A stretch of DNA of 64,000 bases, taken from Guyanagaster necrorhizus. Taxonomy: Eukaryota > Basidiomycota > Agaricomycetes > Agaricales > Physalacriaceae. The translations under genes were made by a program, and so were the position numbers. A model generated the notes under the pieces. The model saw only the letters and a list, made by a program, of their open reading frames with translations, did no database searches and was not told the DNA's origin. Below, one piece after another: positions 1 to 12,016 of this stretch. The stretch spans positions 750,675 to 814,674 of the forward strand of contig NW_025064901.1 in assembly GCF_019112545.1 (NCBI RefSeq), written 5' to 3'. Each line of letters begins with the position of its first letter. Position 1 is the stretch's first letter.

Positions 1-2
1 AC

Positions 3-3000
3 CGAACCAGGACAGGGGAAGTCACCGACGACACCATTGACGGCTTGCGAAAAGCCGAACGAAGTCAAGCCTTAGAATGGTTGGACGAACTAAAGGGACC
101 GCAAAAGTTCATCAGACGAACCAAGACCCCAGGATGGGACTTGACCACCAAGGCACAGATCGAAACCCTGACCAATAGGGCAGTACACTCGGTAACCGCC
201 CTCATTGACAGTGGGTGCACCAGGAGTTTCATTAATCGAGCCTTCGTCCAACAACACCAACTTCCTACCAGAACCACCGCAGCCCCTATCCCGGTATACA
301 ATGCTGACAGAACAAAGAACCAAGCTGAGTCAATCACGGAATTCGTCGAGCTCCGACTCACCATCGGAGATCACTCAGAAAGGATCGATCTGGCCGTCAC
401 TGATCTCGGGACAAAAGAGTTGTTCCTTAGGCATGACTGGCTGATCCGACACAATCCATTAATCAATTGGAAGACCGGACGGCTTGTATTTGCCCGATGT
501 CGATGCCGGAAAATCCCATACAAATTGCCCGACGAAGACCCAGAAGACCAATGGGATGAGGAAATGGAGGATGGTGAAACCATCCTGGCAGTTGACTTGC
601 AAAAGGAGATCCATATCTGTGCAGTGCATCATGCCAATAACCTAGTGGCCAAGGTGAACGAAGGGAGGGAGGAGAAGACGTTCGAAAAGATGGTACCGGA
701 GTGGGCATGGGACTTCCGAGACCTCTTCGAAAAGGAGAGTTTTGATGAGCTCCCAAGCCCAAAAACTTGGGATCATGCCATTGAGCTGATCCCCAATGCC
801 AATGCTAACCTGGACTGCAAGATCTACCCCCTCAGCAATCAGGAACAACAGGAACTCGATAAATTCCTTGACGAAAACCTCTCCTCCGGGTGAATTCGAC
901 CATTAAAATCCCCCATGGCCTCGCCCTTCTTCTTCGTAAAAAAGAAGGATGGCAAGCTTCGACCCGTCCAAGATTACCGAAAACTCAATGAGATGACAAT
1001 CAAAAACCGATACCCCTTACCCCTGATCTCAGAACTGATGGATAAACTCCGAGGGGCCAAATACTACACCAAGCTCGATGTACGTTGGGGGTACAACAAT
1101 GTCCGGATCAAGGAAGGGGATGAATGGAAGGCAGCCTTCAGAACCAACCGGGGACTCTTTGAGCCAACAGTAATGTTCCTTGGCTTGACCAACTCTCTGG
1201 CCACCTTTCAGTGGATGATGAATGACATCTTCAAGGATCTCATCGCCACCAGGAAGGTTACCATTTACCTGGACGACATTCTCATTATGTCCAAAACTAA
1301 AGAGGAACACCGAAGTCTAGTCCGACGAGTACTCGCCCTCATGAGGAAACACAAGCTGTTCCTCAAAGCGGAGAAATGCGAGTTCAAAGTACTAGAGACC
1401 GAGTACCTCGGGGTGATCATTAGCGAAGGAAGTATTCGCATGGACCCGATAAAAGTTGCGGGAGTAGTCGACTGGCCGACGCCGACTAGAAAGAAGGAAT
1501 TACAGTCCTTCTTAGGCTTTACCAACTTCTACCGGAGGTTCATACGGGACTACAGCAAAATTGTACGACCCATGACCCAACTTACCAGCAATGCCCCATG
1601 GGGATGGGAAACTCCTCAGCAGCATGCTTTCGAGGACCTAAAGCAACAATTAGCAGAGGACGTAATCCTTGCCATTCCATCCCAAGAAGGCAGGTTCCGC
1701 ATCGAAGCTGACTCCAGTGAAGGGGCTATAGGTGCTGTCCTGTCCCAGGAACAGGACGAGAAATGGCGACCAGTCGCCTTCCTCTCAAAGGCATTAACAG
1801 TCACAGAAAGAAATTACGAGATTTACAACAAGGAGTTACTCACGATAATGCTCGCCCTAGAAGAATGGTGCCATTATCTCATTGGGGCTGCTGAGACCTT
1901 CGAAATCTGGACCGATCACCAGAATCTTAGATATTTCCGACAGCCGCAAAAGTTGAACCGCCGTCAAGCCCGATGGGTCATGGAACTCGCGCAATATGAA
2001 TACACACTCCATCATAAAGCCGGGGTCGCCAACAAAAAGGCCGACCTTCTCTCCCGCCGCGCAGATCACAATCAGAGGGCAAACGATAACGAAGGAGTCG
2101 TTATACTTCGCCCCAAACACTTTCGGGCAATGATAATGCCTATGGAGGAGGAGATACACGAACGGATCAAAAGTGCGACTTGGGACCCGCACCAGTGGGA
2201 CCAAAGGATCGCTGCTTCGCTTAATCATGAGCAAGGACTAACCAGGAAGGACAGGATGATCCACTATGATGGGAGGATCTATATCCCATACATCCAAAGT
2301 CTCCATGGTGATATCATCGCCATACACCATGACCATGCCACAGCAGGACACCCAGGCATCGCCAAGACAAAAGAACTTGTCTTACGAGACTATTAGTGGC
2401 CTAAACTCGCTAACGACGTCACAGCATACGTCAAGGGTTGCGAAACCTGCCAAAGAGGGAAGGCGTCCAGACAATCAAAGGCGGCCCCATTACACCCTAA
2501 TGAAATACCAGCGCAGCCGTGGACTCACATATCAGTAGACATGATCACCGGGTTACCGGACTGCAACGGCTATGATGCGATCATTGTCATAGTCGACCAA
2601 TTCTCCAAGGCGATCATTCCGATTGCATGTTCGACAGAATTAAACTCAGAGGGATGGGCGAAGATACTGAGGGACAAGGTATATGCAAAATATGGGATGC
2701 CACAAGTAGTCATCTCAGATCGCGGACCACAATTCGTCTCCAAATTCCTTACCAACCTATACAAACTGCTCAACATAACACCCAACACGTCAACAGCATA
2801 CCACCCACAGACAGATGGACAGACCGAACATGCAAACCAGGAAGTTGAAAAATACCTCCGGCTATTTATCAACTACAGGCAGGACGATTGGGTCGAATGG
2901 CTGGCACTCGCTGCCTTCCAACACAATAACAGAGTACATTCCGCCACAGGCCAAACCCCTTTCTTTACGAACTACGGCAGACACCCACATCTGACACAAA

Positions 3001-3596
3001 TGAGTCGCCATAAAACGACGACCCCTGCCTCAACAGACTTCGCGGTGACAATGGAAAAAATACATGCAGAAACAAAGAAGGCACTCAAGAAAGCAGCCAT
3101 AACCATGAAACAGCAATACGATAAACATCGATGCCCCGCACACGAGTATCACATCCAAGACAAAGTCTGGCTTGATATGACAAACCTCCACCTCCCATGA
3201 CCGAAACGCAAATTATCCGATAAACGCATGGGACCTTTCACGATCCTTGCGAAAGTTGGGGAATCGGCTTATAAACTGCATTTACCTGCCGCATGGAAGA
3301 TCCACGACATCTTCAATGAGTCCCTATTAACACCATACGTCGCCTCTGCCTTCCCTAACCAGGAACGACCACCACCACTGCCCCCAGACCTGATCGATGA
3401 TGAGGAACACTACGAAATCGATCAGGTGTTAAACCACAAACTATGAAAAGTAAAAGCACGTGGGGGTGGCATGACTACGACGGTCGATTACCTCGTTAGT
3501 TGGAAAGATTATGGCCCAGAGTCTAACCAGTGGATCAACAAAAAGTACATGAATGCAGACCGAGCAATACGCGACTACGAGTTATCTCTTAATTAA
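3..3596 (+). pseudogene. pol: E1 gag-pol polyprotein (Pol part), four in-frame stops
   Basis: A single reading frame runs from the window edge to the TAA at 3594-3596 and is homologous over its whole length to the intact Pol of E3. Protease is near 195-260; its active-site Asp-Ser-Gly is followed by CTRSF where E3 has CTGSS. RT has YLDD near 1268-1279. RNase H follows at about 1660-2060. Integrase has an HHCC region near 2320-2450 and a DDE core at about 2540-2860. A chromodomain-like tail ends the frame. In-frame stops are TGA at 891-893, TAG at 2394-2396, TGA at 3198-3200 and TGA at 3444-3446. The TGAs sit where other copies have Arg or Gln, consistent with CGA to TGA; the TAG replaces a Trp. 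No frameshift is needed, so damage is by point mutation only. Confidence 0.95.
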
Positions 3597-3597
3597 G

Positions 3598-3629
3598 CCA
3601 TCGGGACGATGGTCTTAAGCGGGGGGTAA
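3598..3629 (+). promoter_or_regulatory. Hairpin plus polypurine tract before the E1 3' LTR
   Basis: A perfect 6-bp inverted repeat with a 3-nt loop (3598-3612, CCATCG-GGA-CGATGG) is followed by a G6-containing purine tract (3617-3629, AAGCGGGGGGTAA) directly against the LTR. The tract is the expected plus-strand primer of a Ty3/gypsy element. The same hairpin and tract occur in E3 (23131-23161, complement). The role of the hairpin is not known. Confidence 0.75.
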
Positions 3630-4063
3630 TGTTACGATTTATTCCTTTTTCTTTCCTTTTACCCCTATTTATGCTGAGTCAGAAGGCACAAGACTGTGAG
3701 AAGCTTAGTCAGCACAACTAAAACTTTCCATCAAGACATTATGATGGTCGCGCTCAATGACACACAATCAACCTTTTATGTACGATAGCGACGCTCAAGG
3801 ACAACGAGCACAATGGACGCAGACACACATAATAAGCAGTAGTATAATTAGCAGATACCTGTATAGTATTTAAGGATTACAGCTCTCGCTGGTATACCCC
3901 AGCTTCGAGCTAAAGTTTATACACACCATTCTACCTCGAGTCTATGTCTGACCTTGAGTCACACCGTTCGGATATACACATAGTGAACTCAGGTGATTCC
4001 TCGAAGTGCGAAGGAATGCCTGTTTATCACGTGTATCAGTTCACGTGACGCTTGGGCCTAACA
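3630..4063 (+). repeat. E1 3' LTR (434 bp)
   Basis: It starts TGTTACGATT and ends GGCCTAACA (TG...CA). It matches the E3 LTRs closely in reverse orientation. It contains a TATTTAA box, then about 27 nt downstream the AGCTTCGAGCTAA motif taken as transcript start, and two CACGTG palindromes near the 3' end. Confidence 0.95.
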
Positions 4064-4885
4064 ACTTGTGTTTTTAGTCTCTTTTTGCCAGAACTATCAT
4101 CTTTCTCTTATTCTTCCATATTCTTTTTCTCCTCTTCAAGGTTCTCTCTGACTCCTCTAGCTCATCATCCCTCTTGATCCCTTTGTACAGCCAGTCACCC
4201 TCTTAAAATAAAGGCCAGAGCTGAGATTAAACTATTCTGCTAAAACTTAACACAGTCTAAAGTCAATGGCCTTCATGAGAGTTATCTGCAATTCACTCTC
4301 CATTACCAACTCCTTCTACAGTGCACTCTTTGTAGCCATCTCTCTTGCTGCAGCTTCTGCAGCCTTTTTCTCTACAGCCTCTCATTTAATCATCTTCTCT
4401 ATTGTCTTCATTTCTTTCACTTGCTTTTTTGCCATTAGTCAGACCTCTTTTCTTTTTCTTCTCAATTTTTCTTGCTGCTCTCTTTTTCATGCTTTTTAGA
4501 TCACACAATCTGCTTAAACCTTTTTCTTCAGCTCCCACTCTCTTTGCTATTTTAAATAGCTTTTCACAGCTTTTTCTCTAGTTTGTTATTTTAAATAAAA
4601 CAATTTTTAGGCCTTTTGAGGGCCATCAGAAGTTGACTCCCACAGTAGAGACTCAGAAGTTTTCAAAGAACAATAGGATTCAATAAAAGACATTTTCAAG
4701 AGAGATGGTGGTTGCAGTTAAAAAGTAAAACTCTCATGATATTAAAATTTTCATCATGTGTCTTTTCACCAGACATTGAGATCTGTGCTCTTAAAAACAA
4801 AAATGCTAATAAGGGGATACTATTATACACATGCTATTAGTCTTTATATCACTTCAACTAACTATAAATTTAATTATAAATCTTA
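4064..4885. other. Unassigned AT-rich, pyrimidine-rich stretch
   Basis: No convincing gene. On the plus strand it is C/T-rich. The complement of about 4270-4500 would encode a Lys/Glu-rich, coiled-coil-like stretch broken by stops, which could be a decayed gag or linker, but I cannot place it in a family. The forward ORF at 4266-4499 is a hydrophobic product of that composition and is not called. Confidence 0.4.
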
Positions 4886-5342
4886 TATTAGATTTAACTG
4901 GCATGTGACCTGAACATATGATAAACTAGCACTATATTATATTCATACAGTCACATTAGAGTTCACTGAATATGTTCTGATAGATAAAATACTTCAAGGC
5001 CAAAGACAAGCTAAGCTTGAGAGAAGATAATGTAAGATAAACTTATAGCTTGAAGCTGGACTACTACAATAAAAGCTATCCTACTTATATACTGTTTAGC
5101 TTGTAATAAGTATAACTACTATCTATTATGCCATTCTGTACTATGATGCTGATCCTGTCTGGTTGTTGAAGATAAGATAATAAAAAATTGTCTGTGAATG
5201 AAGTGATCAAGTACAATAGTGTCTTGTCTATTGTGATTACCTAATTTTTTCCATGCTCTTTAGAAAAGTGCTCAAGATAAGATAGATGCTCTAATAAGAT
5301 AAAAAAAAAGAAAAAGAAAAAGATATAGAGAAAATTACAACA
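4886..5342 (-). repeat. Decayed solo LTR of the main family
   Basis: Reading in the minus orientation, it shows the family layout: a TATTAGATTTAACTGGCATG start corresponding to TGTTAGATCCAAGCATCATG, a CATATGATAAAC block matching CACGTGATAAAC, a TAGCTTGAAGCTGG block matching the transcript-start motif, and an end near TTACAACA. No primer site or polypurine tract flanks it, so it is read as a solo LTR. The ends are approximate and no clean duplication remains (TCTTA left, TTCTA right). Confidence 0.7.
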
Positions 5343-5348
5343 TTCTAC

Positions 5349-5780
5349 TGGACTCTATTTATTTTCCATTATCTACCAATTTTATTTTATTATTACTATT
5401 TCATATTTGTATTTCATATTCTAGTATCTAGACTCTGAATATAGTAGCAAACAATTGACACTGAAACTCAATAGACTCTGACTCAGAATTAACTATCAAT
5501 AGTATATAAATCATATACAATTATTGTAATTACTTAATTTAAATATCAACTTGAATAGCCATCTACACTTTATACTCACTTCAGCTTTTCTTTATCTCAT
5601 TCATCAGATTCTGCTCTGAAGGATATTCCTCTTCACTTCTCTAATAGAACTCTATTCTGTCAATCTAAATTTTTAGACTTCAACTCAAGGGTAATATCAC
5701 TAATAACTTCATTAATGTCTATGCACTCTGCTGATCTCTGCATGTGCACTCAAGCTCAATTGATTAGTATATTTCTAACA
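5349..5780 (+). repeat. H-family LTR copy, left
   Basis: About 430 bp aligned by eye with 21180-21601, sharing blocks such as TTCTAGTATCTAGACTC (TTCTAGTATTTAGACTC there), CAGAATTAA, CATCTACACTTTATACTCAC and the end TTTCTAACA. It abuts the RNase H end of E0 directly, so it is a truncated or solo H LTR. The start is less certain than the end. Confidence 0.75.
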
Positions 5781-7073
5781 GTAAAGTTATATTTGATAAG
5801 CTCAGTAACTTATCAAGTTTGTCATCTATTCAGTTTTTGAGGAGATTAAAAGTATTAGAGATTTTAATGATCTGTTTAAATTTTGAATATTTGCATGGCA
5901 CTGATCAGATGATGTCATTATTTAGTGAGGGTAAGCATTATTGCAAGTAATTCTTTATCATATATCTTATAGTTTCTTTTTGTGACTGATAAGGTCTTTA
6001 AGAGAAATATCATTGGCTATCACTTTCCTCTCTGCTCCTGTGATAATATAGCTCCAATTGCTCTCTTGAGTTTTCCTTTACTCAAAAATAACTGTTCTCT
6101 GATGGGATAGTCAGCACTATATCTTCTGCCAGTTATCTTTTCAAATCCTCAAAGACATAGAGAGTATTCCTGATGAGTTGAGTCATCAGCTATACAATTT
6201 TGTTGTAATCCTATATAAATCTTCAGTAGAAATTGATCAATTTGAGAAATGCCTGTAGTTCTTTTTTCTTTGTCAGTTCTAGTCATTCCATAATGCTGAC
6301 TATTTTGATGAAGTCTATTTGAATACTTTCTTCACTTATGATCACTCTCAAATACTCAGTTTCTAATATCTTAAACTTGTATTTCTCTGTCTTAAGAAAC
6401 AATTTATGAGCTCTCATGATGGTGAGGATCTGTCATACTAGCTGTCAGTGTTTATCTCAGTTCTGAAATATAATAAGAATATTGTCAAGATAAATTAGTA
6501 TTGGCATTTGGAATCAACTTGATAGCATAGTCTTATGATTTTGGATCAGGAAGCTCATTAAAAATTTCTTTGCTGAATAAATCCTTAAAGTTTTAGACTC
6601 ATTTGGATATCAATTTCTTAAAAGTATTTTTTCTCTTGGCAGTATTGACTTTGGCTATCAGATCATTTACATAATGTATCACTCTGATTAAAATTGCTTC
6701 TATAGTATGTATAGTCAGGATTATCTCTTCTTTCTCCATTTTCTTATTTTCAGCATTCTCAAAGTCAGTGTCCAGTAGCATGAATGAGGTTTTCCAGCAA
6801 TGGCATCAGGTAAAGATGAGTTTTCTGGTTTTTCACTTGATCAATGAATTGTATCAGATGAGCCAGTCATATTCAAGAAAAATCTCTTTAGCCTCTAAGT
6901 CTGTTATAGTCAAATTAATCCTCTCTGTGTGATATTCTATAATTAATCAAAGTTCAACAAACTTGGTGATAGATTCTGTCTGATTGCAAGTTCTATTGGT
7001 ATTATAAATAGAGATGAGAGCAGTAGTGACTTTAGTTGGGAGATAGTTCTTTATAATATAGTTCTGATTAATG
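5781..7073 (-). pseudogene. pol: E0 pol fragment (RNase H to protease), left part, decayed
   Basis: On the minus strand this aligns with E3 Pol in order: RNase H (about 5781-6150), the RT thumb and connection, the YLDD region near 6480-6500, then a jump to the linker before RT (about 6505-6720) and the protease region (to 7073). The jump removes roughly 450 bp, including the RT palm Asp of the LDV motif. CpG is nearly absent and stops are dense. The protease is cut at 7069-7073 (TAATG) by E2 and resumes at 15572. Confidence 0.9.
7069..7073. repeat. E2 target-site duplication, left (TAATG)
   Basis: TAATG directly before the E2 LTR; the same five bases follow the other LTR at 15567-15571. Removing E2 and one copy restores continuity of the E0 protease. 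Confidence 0.95.
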
Positions 7074-7726
7074 TGTTAAGCCCAAATTCCACGTGACAAT
7101 CAACACGTGATAAACAGTTCAGTACCTCGCACTTCGGATATATCCAACTGAGTTCACTGATGTGATGAGAGTGTTGTGAGGTCAAGGCGTTGCAAGTAGC
7201 TGGAGCTCGAAATGAGATAGTGAAGTAAAACTTTAGTTCGAGACTGGGGTATTACAGCGAGAACTGCTCTACTTAAATACTGTTCTGTTATCTAGCTATT
7301 AATAAACCTTTCACAAAAGCTGTTGTCTTGCTGTTGTGCTGTTCCCCCTGCTGTTGTCAGTCTCTCCACAAAAACTATTGTCCTGCTGTGTGCTGTTATT
7401 GCTGCGCCGCAGTTGGAGAACAAAAGGATCATTGTCTCTACAGCACATAGCAGTGCAGCAGAAGAATGATCGACTTGGGCTGTTGCTAGTCTCTCCACAA
7501 AAACTATTGTCCTGCTGTGTGCTGTTACTGCTGTGCCACAGTTAGAGAACAAAAGGAGCATTGTCTCTCCCTTCACAGCACATAGCAGTGCAGCAGGAGA
7601 ATGACCGACTTGGGCTGCTGAGCTAAGCATTCCCTCGGTCATAAGCGCTGGCCTAAGTGCCCTGACTAAGCAAAGATAGGGGTCATTTCTGAAGGAAAAG
7701 AAAAGAAAATAGGAAAAATCATAACA
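7074..7726 (-). repeat. E2 3' LTR (653 bp) with internal tandem duplication
   Basis: Starts TGTTAAGCCC and ends CATAACA on the plus strand. It is 135 bp longer than its partner at 15049-15566 because a segment from about 7361 is present twice (units of about 129 and 135 bp, second copy from about 7490). Transcript-start motif at 7233-7245 (complement AGTCTCGAACTAA). Confidence 0.95.
7361..7625. repeat. Two-unit tandem repeat inside the E2 3' LTR
   Basis: Two adjacent copies, each starting TCTCTCCACAAAAACTATTG and ending around GACTTGGGCTG. Unit 2 carries a 6-nt extra (CTCCCTTCACAG against CTACAG) and several substitutions. The partner LTR has one unit that resembles unit 1. Confidence 0.9.
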
Positions 7727-7940
7727 TCACCTCCTCCTTAAGACCATCGTCCCAATGGTTAAGTTAAGGGTAAGACCTCCCCCCTGTGGAAGGAGGTGGC
7801 CGATCTGCTGGACCCGTCTGTCAGTTTGAAGATTCATAAAGACATTGGCCCATTGTTTCTGCGTTTGCTTCTAGTAGGATCTCGAACTGCGAGAGTGGTG
7901 CCTCGTGTTGTTTGTTGGTTATGTTGTGACTTTTGATTTG
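7727..7940. other. E2 polypurine tract and 3' noncoding segment
   Basis: Next to the LTR, the complement reads GGAGGAGGTGA, the expected polypurine tract, preceded by a decayed form of the hairpin seen in E1/E3. About 200 bp of noncoding sequence separate it from the pol stop, longer than in E3. A second purine run (complement of CCTCCCCCC near 7770) lies inside it. Confidence 0.7.
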
Positions 7941-10900
7941 TCACAGGCTGCCTGTGGATCCATCATATACATACATCTCATTGCTTTTCATTGTATGTCC
8001 CATGATGACCCTGTTGTTCCACAGTTCGTAGTCATGAATCGCATCTTCTGCATTCATGTATTTTTCGTTGACCCATTGGTTTGATTCTGGACCATAGCCC
8101 TTTCAGCTGACTAGATAGTCAATGGTTGTTGTCATGCCTCCACCACATGCCCTGATTCTTTGCATTCTATGGTTTAGAACTTCATTGATCTCATAATGTT
8201 CTTCATCGTCGATGAGTTCAGCTGGTGGTGGTGGTGGTTTTTCTTGGTTTGGGAAGGCTGGTGTAATATATGGCATTAATAATGTTTCATTAAAAACATT
8301 ATGGATTTTCCAGGTTAATGGGAGTTGTAACTTGTATGCGGATTTGCCAATTTTGGAGATGACTTTAAAGGGGCCTGTTCGTTTATCCGCTAGCTTTTGT
8401 TTCAGCCTTGGTAGGTGTAGATTTGTAGTGTCCAGCCAGACCTTATCGTTGGGTGAATATTCATGTGCAGCACATTTGTGTTTGTCGTATTGTTTTTTCA
8501 TCGTTGTTGCTGCTTTTTCTAGTGCCGTCTTTGTTTCCTCATAGATTTTTGCCATTGTAGTTGCAAAATCCATTGAGGCTGGTGTTGTTGTATGAATTCA
8601 CCCAGTTTGTGCAACTGGTGGGTTCTGTCCATAGTTCACAAAGAATGGAGTTTTACCCATTGTGGAGTGAATTCTGTTGTTATGTTGGAATGCTGCTAGT
8701 GCAAGCCATTCTGTCCAGTCATCCTGTCGGTAGCTGATGAAAAGTCATAGGTACTTTTCAATTTCTTGGTTGGCTCGTTCCGTTTGGCCGTCTGTTTGTG
8801 GATGATATGCTGTTGAGGCATTTCTTTTGATGTTGAGGAGACGGTACAAATCGTCCAAAAACTTGGAAACGAATTGTGATCCTCTGTCTGAAATTACGAC
8901 TTGAGGCATGCCATACTTCACATAAACCTCATCCCATAGTATCTTTGCCCATCCCTCGGATGTCAATTCTGTTGAACAGGCGATCGGAATGATCACCTTC
9001 AAGAAGTGATCAACAATGACGATGATCGCATCATAGCCGTCGCTTTCAGGAAGTCCCGTTATCATATCTACCGAGATGTGGGTCCATGGTGAAGAAGGGA
9101 CCTCATTTGGGTGGAGTGGGGCTGCTCTGGGTTGTGTTGAAGTCTTGCCTTGTTGGCAGACCTCACAAGCTTTAACATATCAGGTGATATCATGGTCTAT
9201 CTTGGGCCACCAGTACTCCCTGAGTACTAGTTCTTTGGTCTTTGCAATCCCAGAGTGTCCGGCAGTTGCATGATCATGGCATGTTGCAATAACGTCACCA
9301 TGCAGTTTTTGATCTCTTGGGATGTAGATCCATTCATCATAACGGATCAATCCCTCTTCCTTCTTTAGCCCATGCTCGTAGTTGAGTGATGAGGCAATTC
9401 TTTGATCCCACTTATGTGGATCTCGGGTGGCACTCTTGATGCGTTTGTGCATCTCTTCCTCTGTAGGCATGATCATTGCCCGGAAGTGTTCCAGTCATAG
9501 CAGTACGATCTCTTTGTTGTCGTCTCCTTCTTGATCATGGTCCGCCCTGTGGCTGAGGAAGTCAGCCTTCTTGTTTGCCACTCCAGCTTTGTGATGGAGT
9601 GTATACTTGTACTGTGATAGTTCTGTGACCCATCGAGCTTGTCTGCAATTAAGCTTTTGCAGTTGTCGGAAATATCGGAGGTTCTGGTGATCTGTCCAGA
9701 TCTGGAATGTATGATTGGCTCCAATGAGATAATGCCGCCATTCGGCAAGGGTGAGCATGATAGCAAGGAGTTCCTTGTCATAGATTTCGTAGTTGCACTC
9801 TGTTATTGAGAGTGCTTTTGACATAAATGCGACTGGTCGCCATTTATTATCCTGCTCCTGGGAGAGTATGGCTCCAACTGCATCTTCGCTAGAGTCGGCT
9901 TCCACTCGGAACTTTCCATCTTGGCTTGGTATGGCCAGGATGACATCTTCGGCTAATCGGCATTTAAGGTTATTAAATGCGTCTCATTGGGAAATTCCCC
10001 AACTTCATGGGGAATTTCTGGTTAATTGTGTCATCGGTCAGATGATTTTGCTGTAGTCCCATATGAACCTTTGGTAGAAGTTTGTGAACCCTAAGAAGGA
10101 TTAAAGTTCCTTCTTCTTTGTCGGCTCTGGCCATTCGGTTACTCCCGCTATTTTGATGGAGTCCATCCAAATGCTTCCTTCACTGATAATGACTCTGAGG
10201 TACTCTGTTTCCAATACCTCAAATTCACATTTTTCGGCTTTGAGGAACAGTCGATGCTTTCTCATTAAGGAAAGTATCTGATGTACCAATCTTCTGTGTT
10301 CTTCTTTGGTTTTGGACATGATGAGTATGTCATCCAGGTAAATTGTGACGTTTCCCATGGCGATGAGGTCCTTGAAGATATCGTTCATCATCCACTGGAA
10401 GGTGGCAGGTGAATTGGTCAGACCGAAGAACATAACCATTGGTTCGAATAAACTGCAGTTAGTCTTAAAGGCAGCCTTCCATTCATCGCCTTCTTTGATG
10501 CGGACATTATTGTATCCCCACCGAACATCCAGTTTGGTGTAATATTTAGTGCCCCAAAGTTTATCCATTAATTCTGAGATTAAAGGAAGTGGATAACGAT
10601 TCTTGATCATCATCTCGTTTAACTTCCGATAATCCTGTACTGGTCAGAGCTTCCCATCCTTCTTCTTGATGAAAAAGAAGGGTGATGCCATCAGTGACTT
10701 TGATGGCTGGATTCTCCCACTCGATAAGTTCTCTTCCAAGAACTTGTCTAGTTCTTGCTGCTCATTATTGCTCAGGAGATAACACTTGCAGTCCAGGTTT
10801 GCATTGGCATTAGGAGTCAATTCGATGGCATGGTCCCAGGGCTTCATGTCGGGTAGTTCATCAAAACTTTCTTTTTTGAATAAATCCCAGTAGTCACGTG

Positions 10901-12016
10901 CCCATTCAGGCACCATTTCCTCAAATGTCCTCTCCTCCTTCCCAGCATTGGCCTTTGCCACTAGGTCATTAGTGTGGTGCATTGCTCGAATGCTAATAGC
11001 CCCTTGTAGGTCGACGGCGAGTATTGTCTCGCCATCTTCCAGTTCTTTATCCCATTGGTCCTCAGGGTCTTCATCTGGTAGTTCGAATGGAATCTTCTGG
11101 CAGTGACATCAGGCGAAGATGATGCGCCCTGTTTTCCAATTGATTAAGGGGTTGTGTCTGATTAACCAATCATGACCAAGGAATACCTCCCTGGTTTCTA
11201 GATCGGTTATGGCTAAGTCGATTTGTTCAGAGTGATCGCCAATGGTGAGCCTAAGCTCTACATATTCGGTGATCGATCCTGCTTGGTTCTTTGTTCCATC
11301 TGCATTGTAGACAGGTATCAGGGCCACTGTTGCCCAAGTAGGTAATTGATGCTTGGTGACGAAAGCTCGATTGATAGAACTCCCTGTGCAGCTGCTATCA
11401 ATCAGGGCAGTGACTGTATAGGTAGATCGAGATGTTAATGTCTCAATCTGTGTCTTGGTTACTAGGTCATATCCAGAGGACTTGGTTCGTTGAATGAACT
11501 TTCGTGGCCCATGTAATTTGTCAAGCCATTTGAGTGCTTGGCATCTCTCCACCTTTTGCATTTCCATGATCATGTCATTAATCACCTCCTCGATGTGGGT
11601 TTTATATACCCAATTTTTGAGGACAGCTTTTGCCACTTCTTTGTTCTTTGCATCTTTGATCACCTGCCAAGTCCATTCAGTGTCAAATGGCTTGAGCCAG
11701 GCTGTGGAGTTCTCTACCCCTGTTTGGCCTGAAGGCAGTTGAGTCTGTTGCAATTTTTTAGTTTGATGAACGGAAGAAGAGAATGTACCTTTGGGGCTCT
11801 CTGCCTCTCTTTGGCCCTTCTTCGGTGCTTGAGTTGTGGAAATCGATTCCTTGGGTGATTCTGGTTTCTGAGTAACGAGGTCGAGTATATTCGAATGCAC
11901 ACATAATTTAGCCATAGATGATGATCCTAAAGAAGATAAAGTGTTAGTCTGTCCAGCAGATTGTGACCCATTACTCGTTTCCTTGGCCGAGGCGGTCGAA
12001 TCACCTACTGCTCAGC
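7941..12016 (-). pseudogene. pol: E2 Pol polyprotein, multiply interrupted
   Basis: It lies in the -1 frame relative to gag. Protease (Asp-Ser-Ser-Cys-Thr-Gly near 11390, where E3 has Asp-Ser-Gly), RT with YLDD near 10330, RNase H (about 9500-9920), integrase HHCC (about 9130-9290), DDE core (about 8750-9060), GPF motif near 8360 and chromodomain near 8000-8190. Stops fall near 11106, 10641, 10098, 9492, 9177, 8742, 8580 and 8100, several at positions that are CGA or Arg in E3. The C-terminus runs about 25-30 residues past the E3 end, to a TGA at 7941-7943. The first Met, in a Met-Ala-Lys context, is at 11915, but the frame is open upstream to the gag stop. Confidence 0.93.

Larger units (their letters stand above)
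1..4063 (+). mobile_element. E1: partial Ty3/gypsy chromovirus, 3' part
   Basis: This is the 3' portion of a chromodomain-type gypsy element whose gag and 5' LTR lie left of the window. It runs protease, RT, RNase H, integrase and chromodomain, then a short hairpin, a polypurine tract and one LTR. It still carries many CpG dinucleotides and only four in-frame stops, so it is younger than the copies right of 32 kb but older than E3 in pol. The target-site duplication cannot be checked because the left end is missing. Confidence 0.95.

Noticed and set aside
4266..4499. 77-codon hydrophobic Ser/Phe-rich frame
   Set aside because: Composition reflects a pyrimidine-rich strand; no homologue recognised and no other gene signal.
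4881..5347. Target duplication around the solo LTR
   Set aside because: TCTTA and TTCTA agree at only three of five positions, so it is not claimed.
7361..7625. Repeat unit as a possible CRISPR or satellite array
   Set aside because: Only two units, no spacers, and inside an LTR.
7292..7642. 116-codon frame inside the E2 LTR, with a relative at 15267-15590
   Set aside because: It is wholly within LTR sequence and its internal repeat is the LTR tandem unit; no gene-like features.
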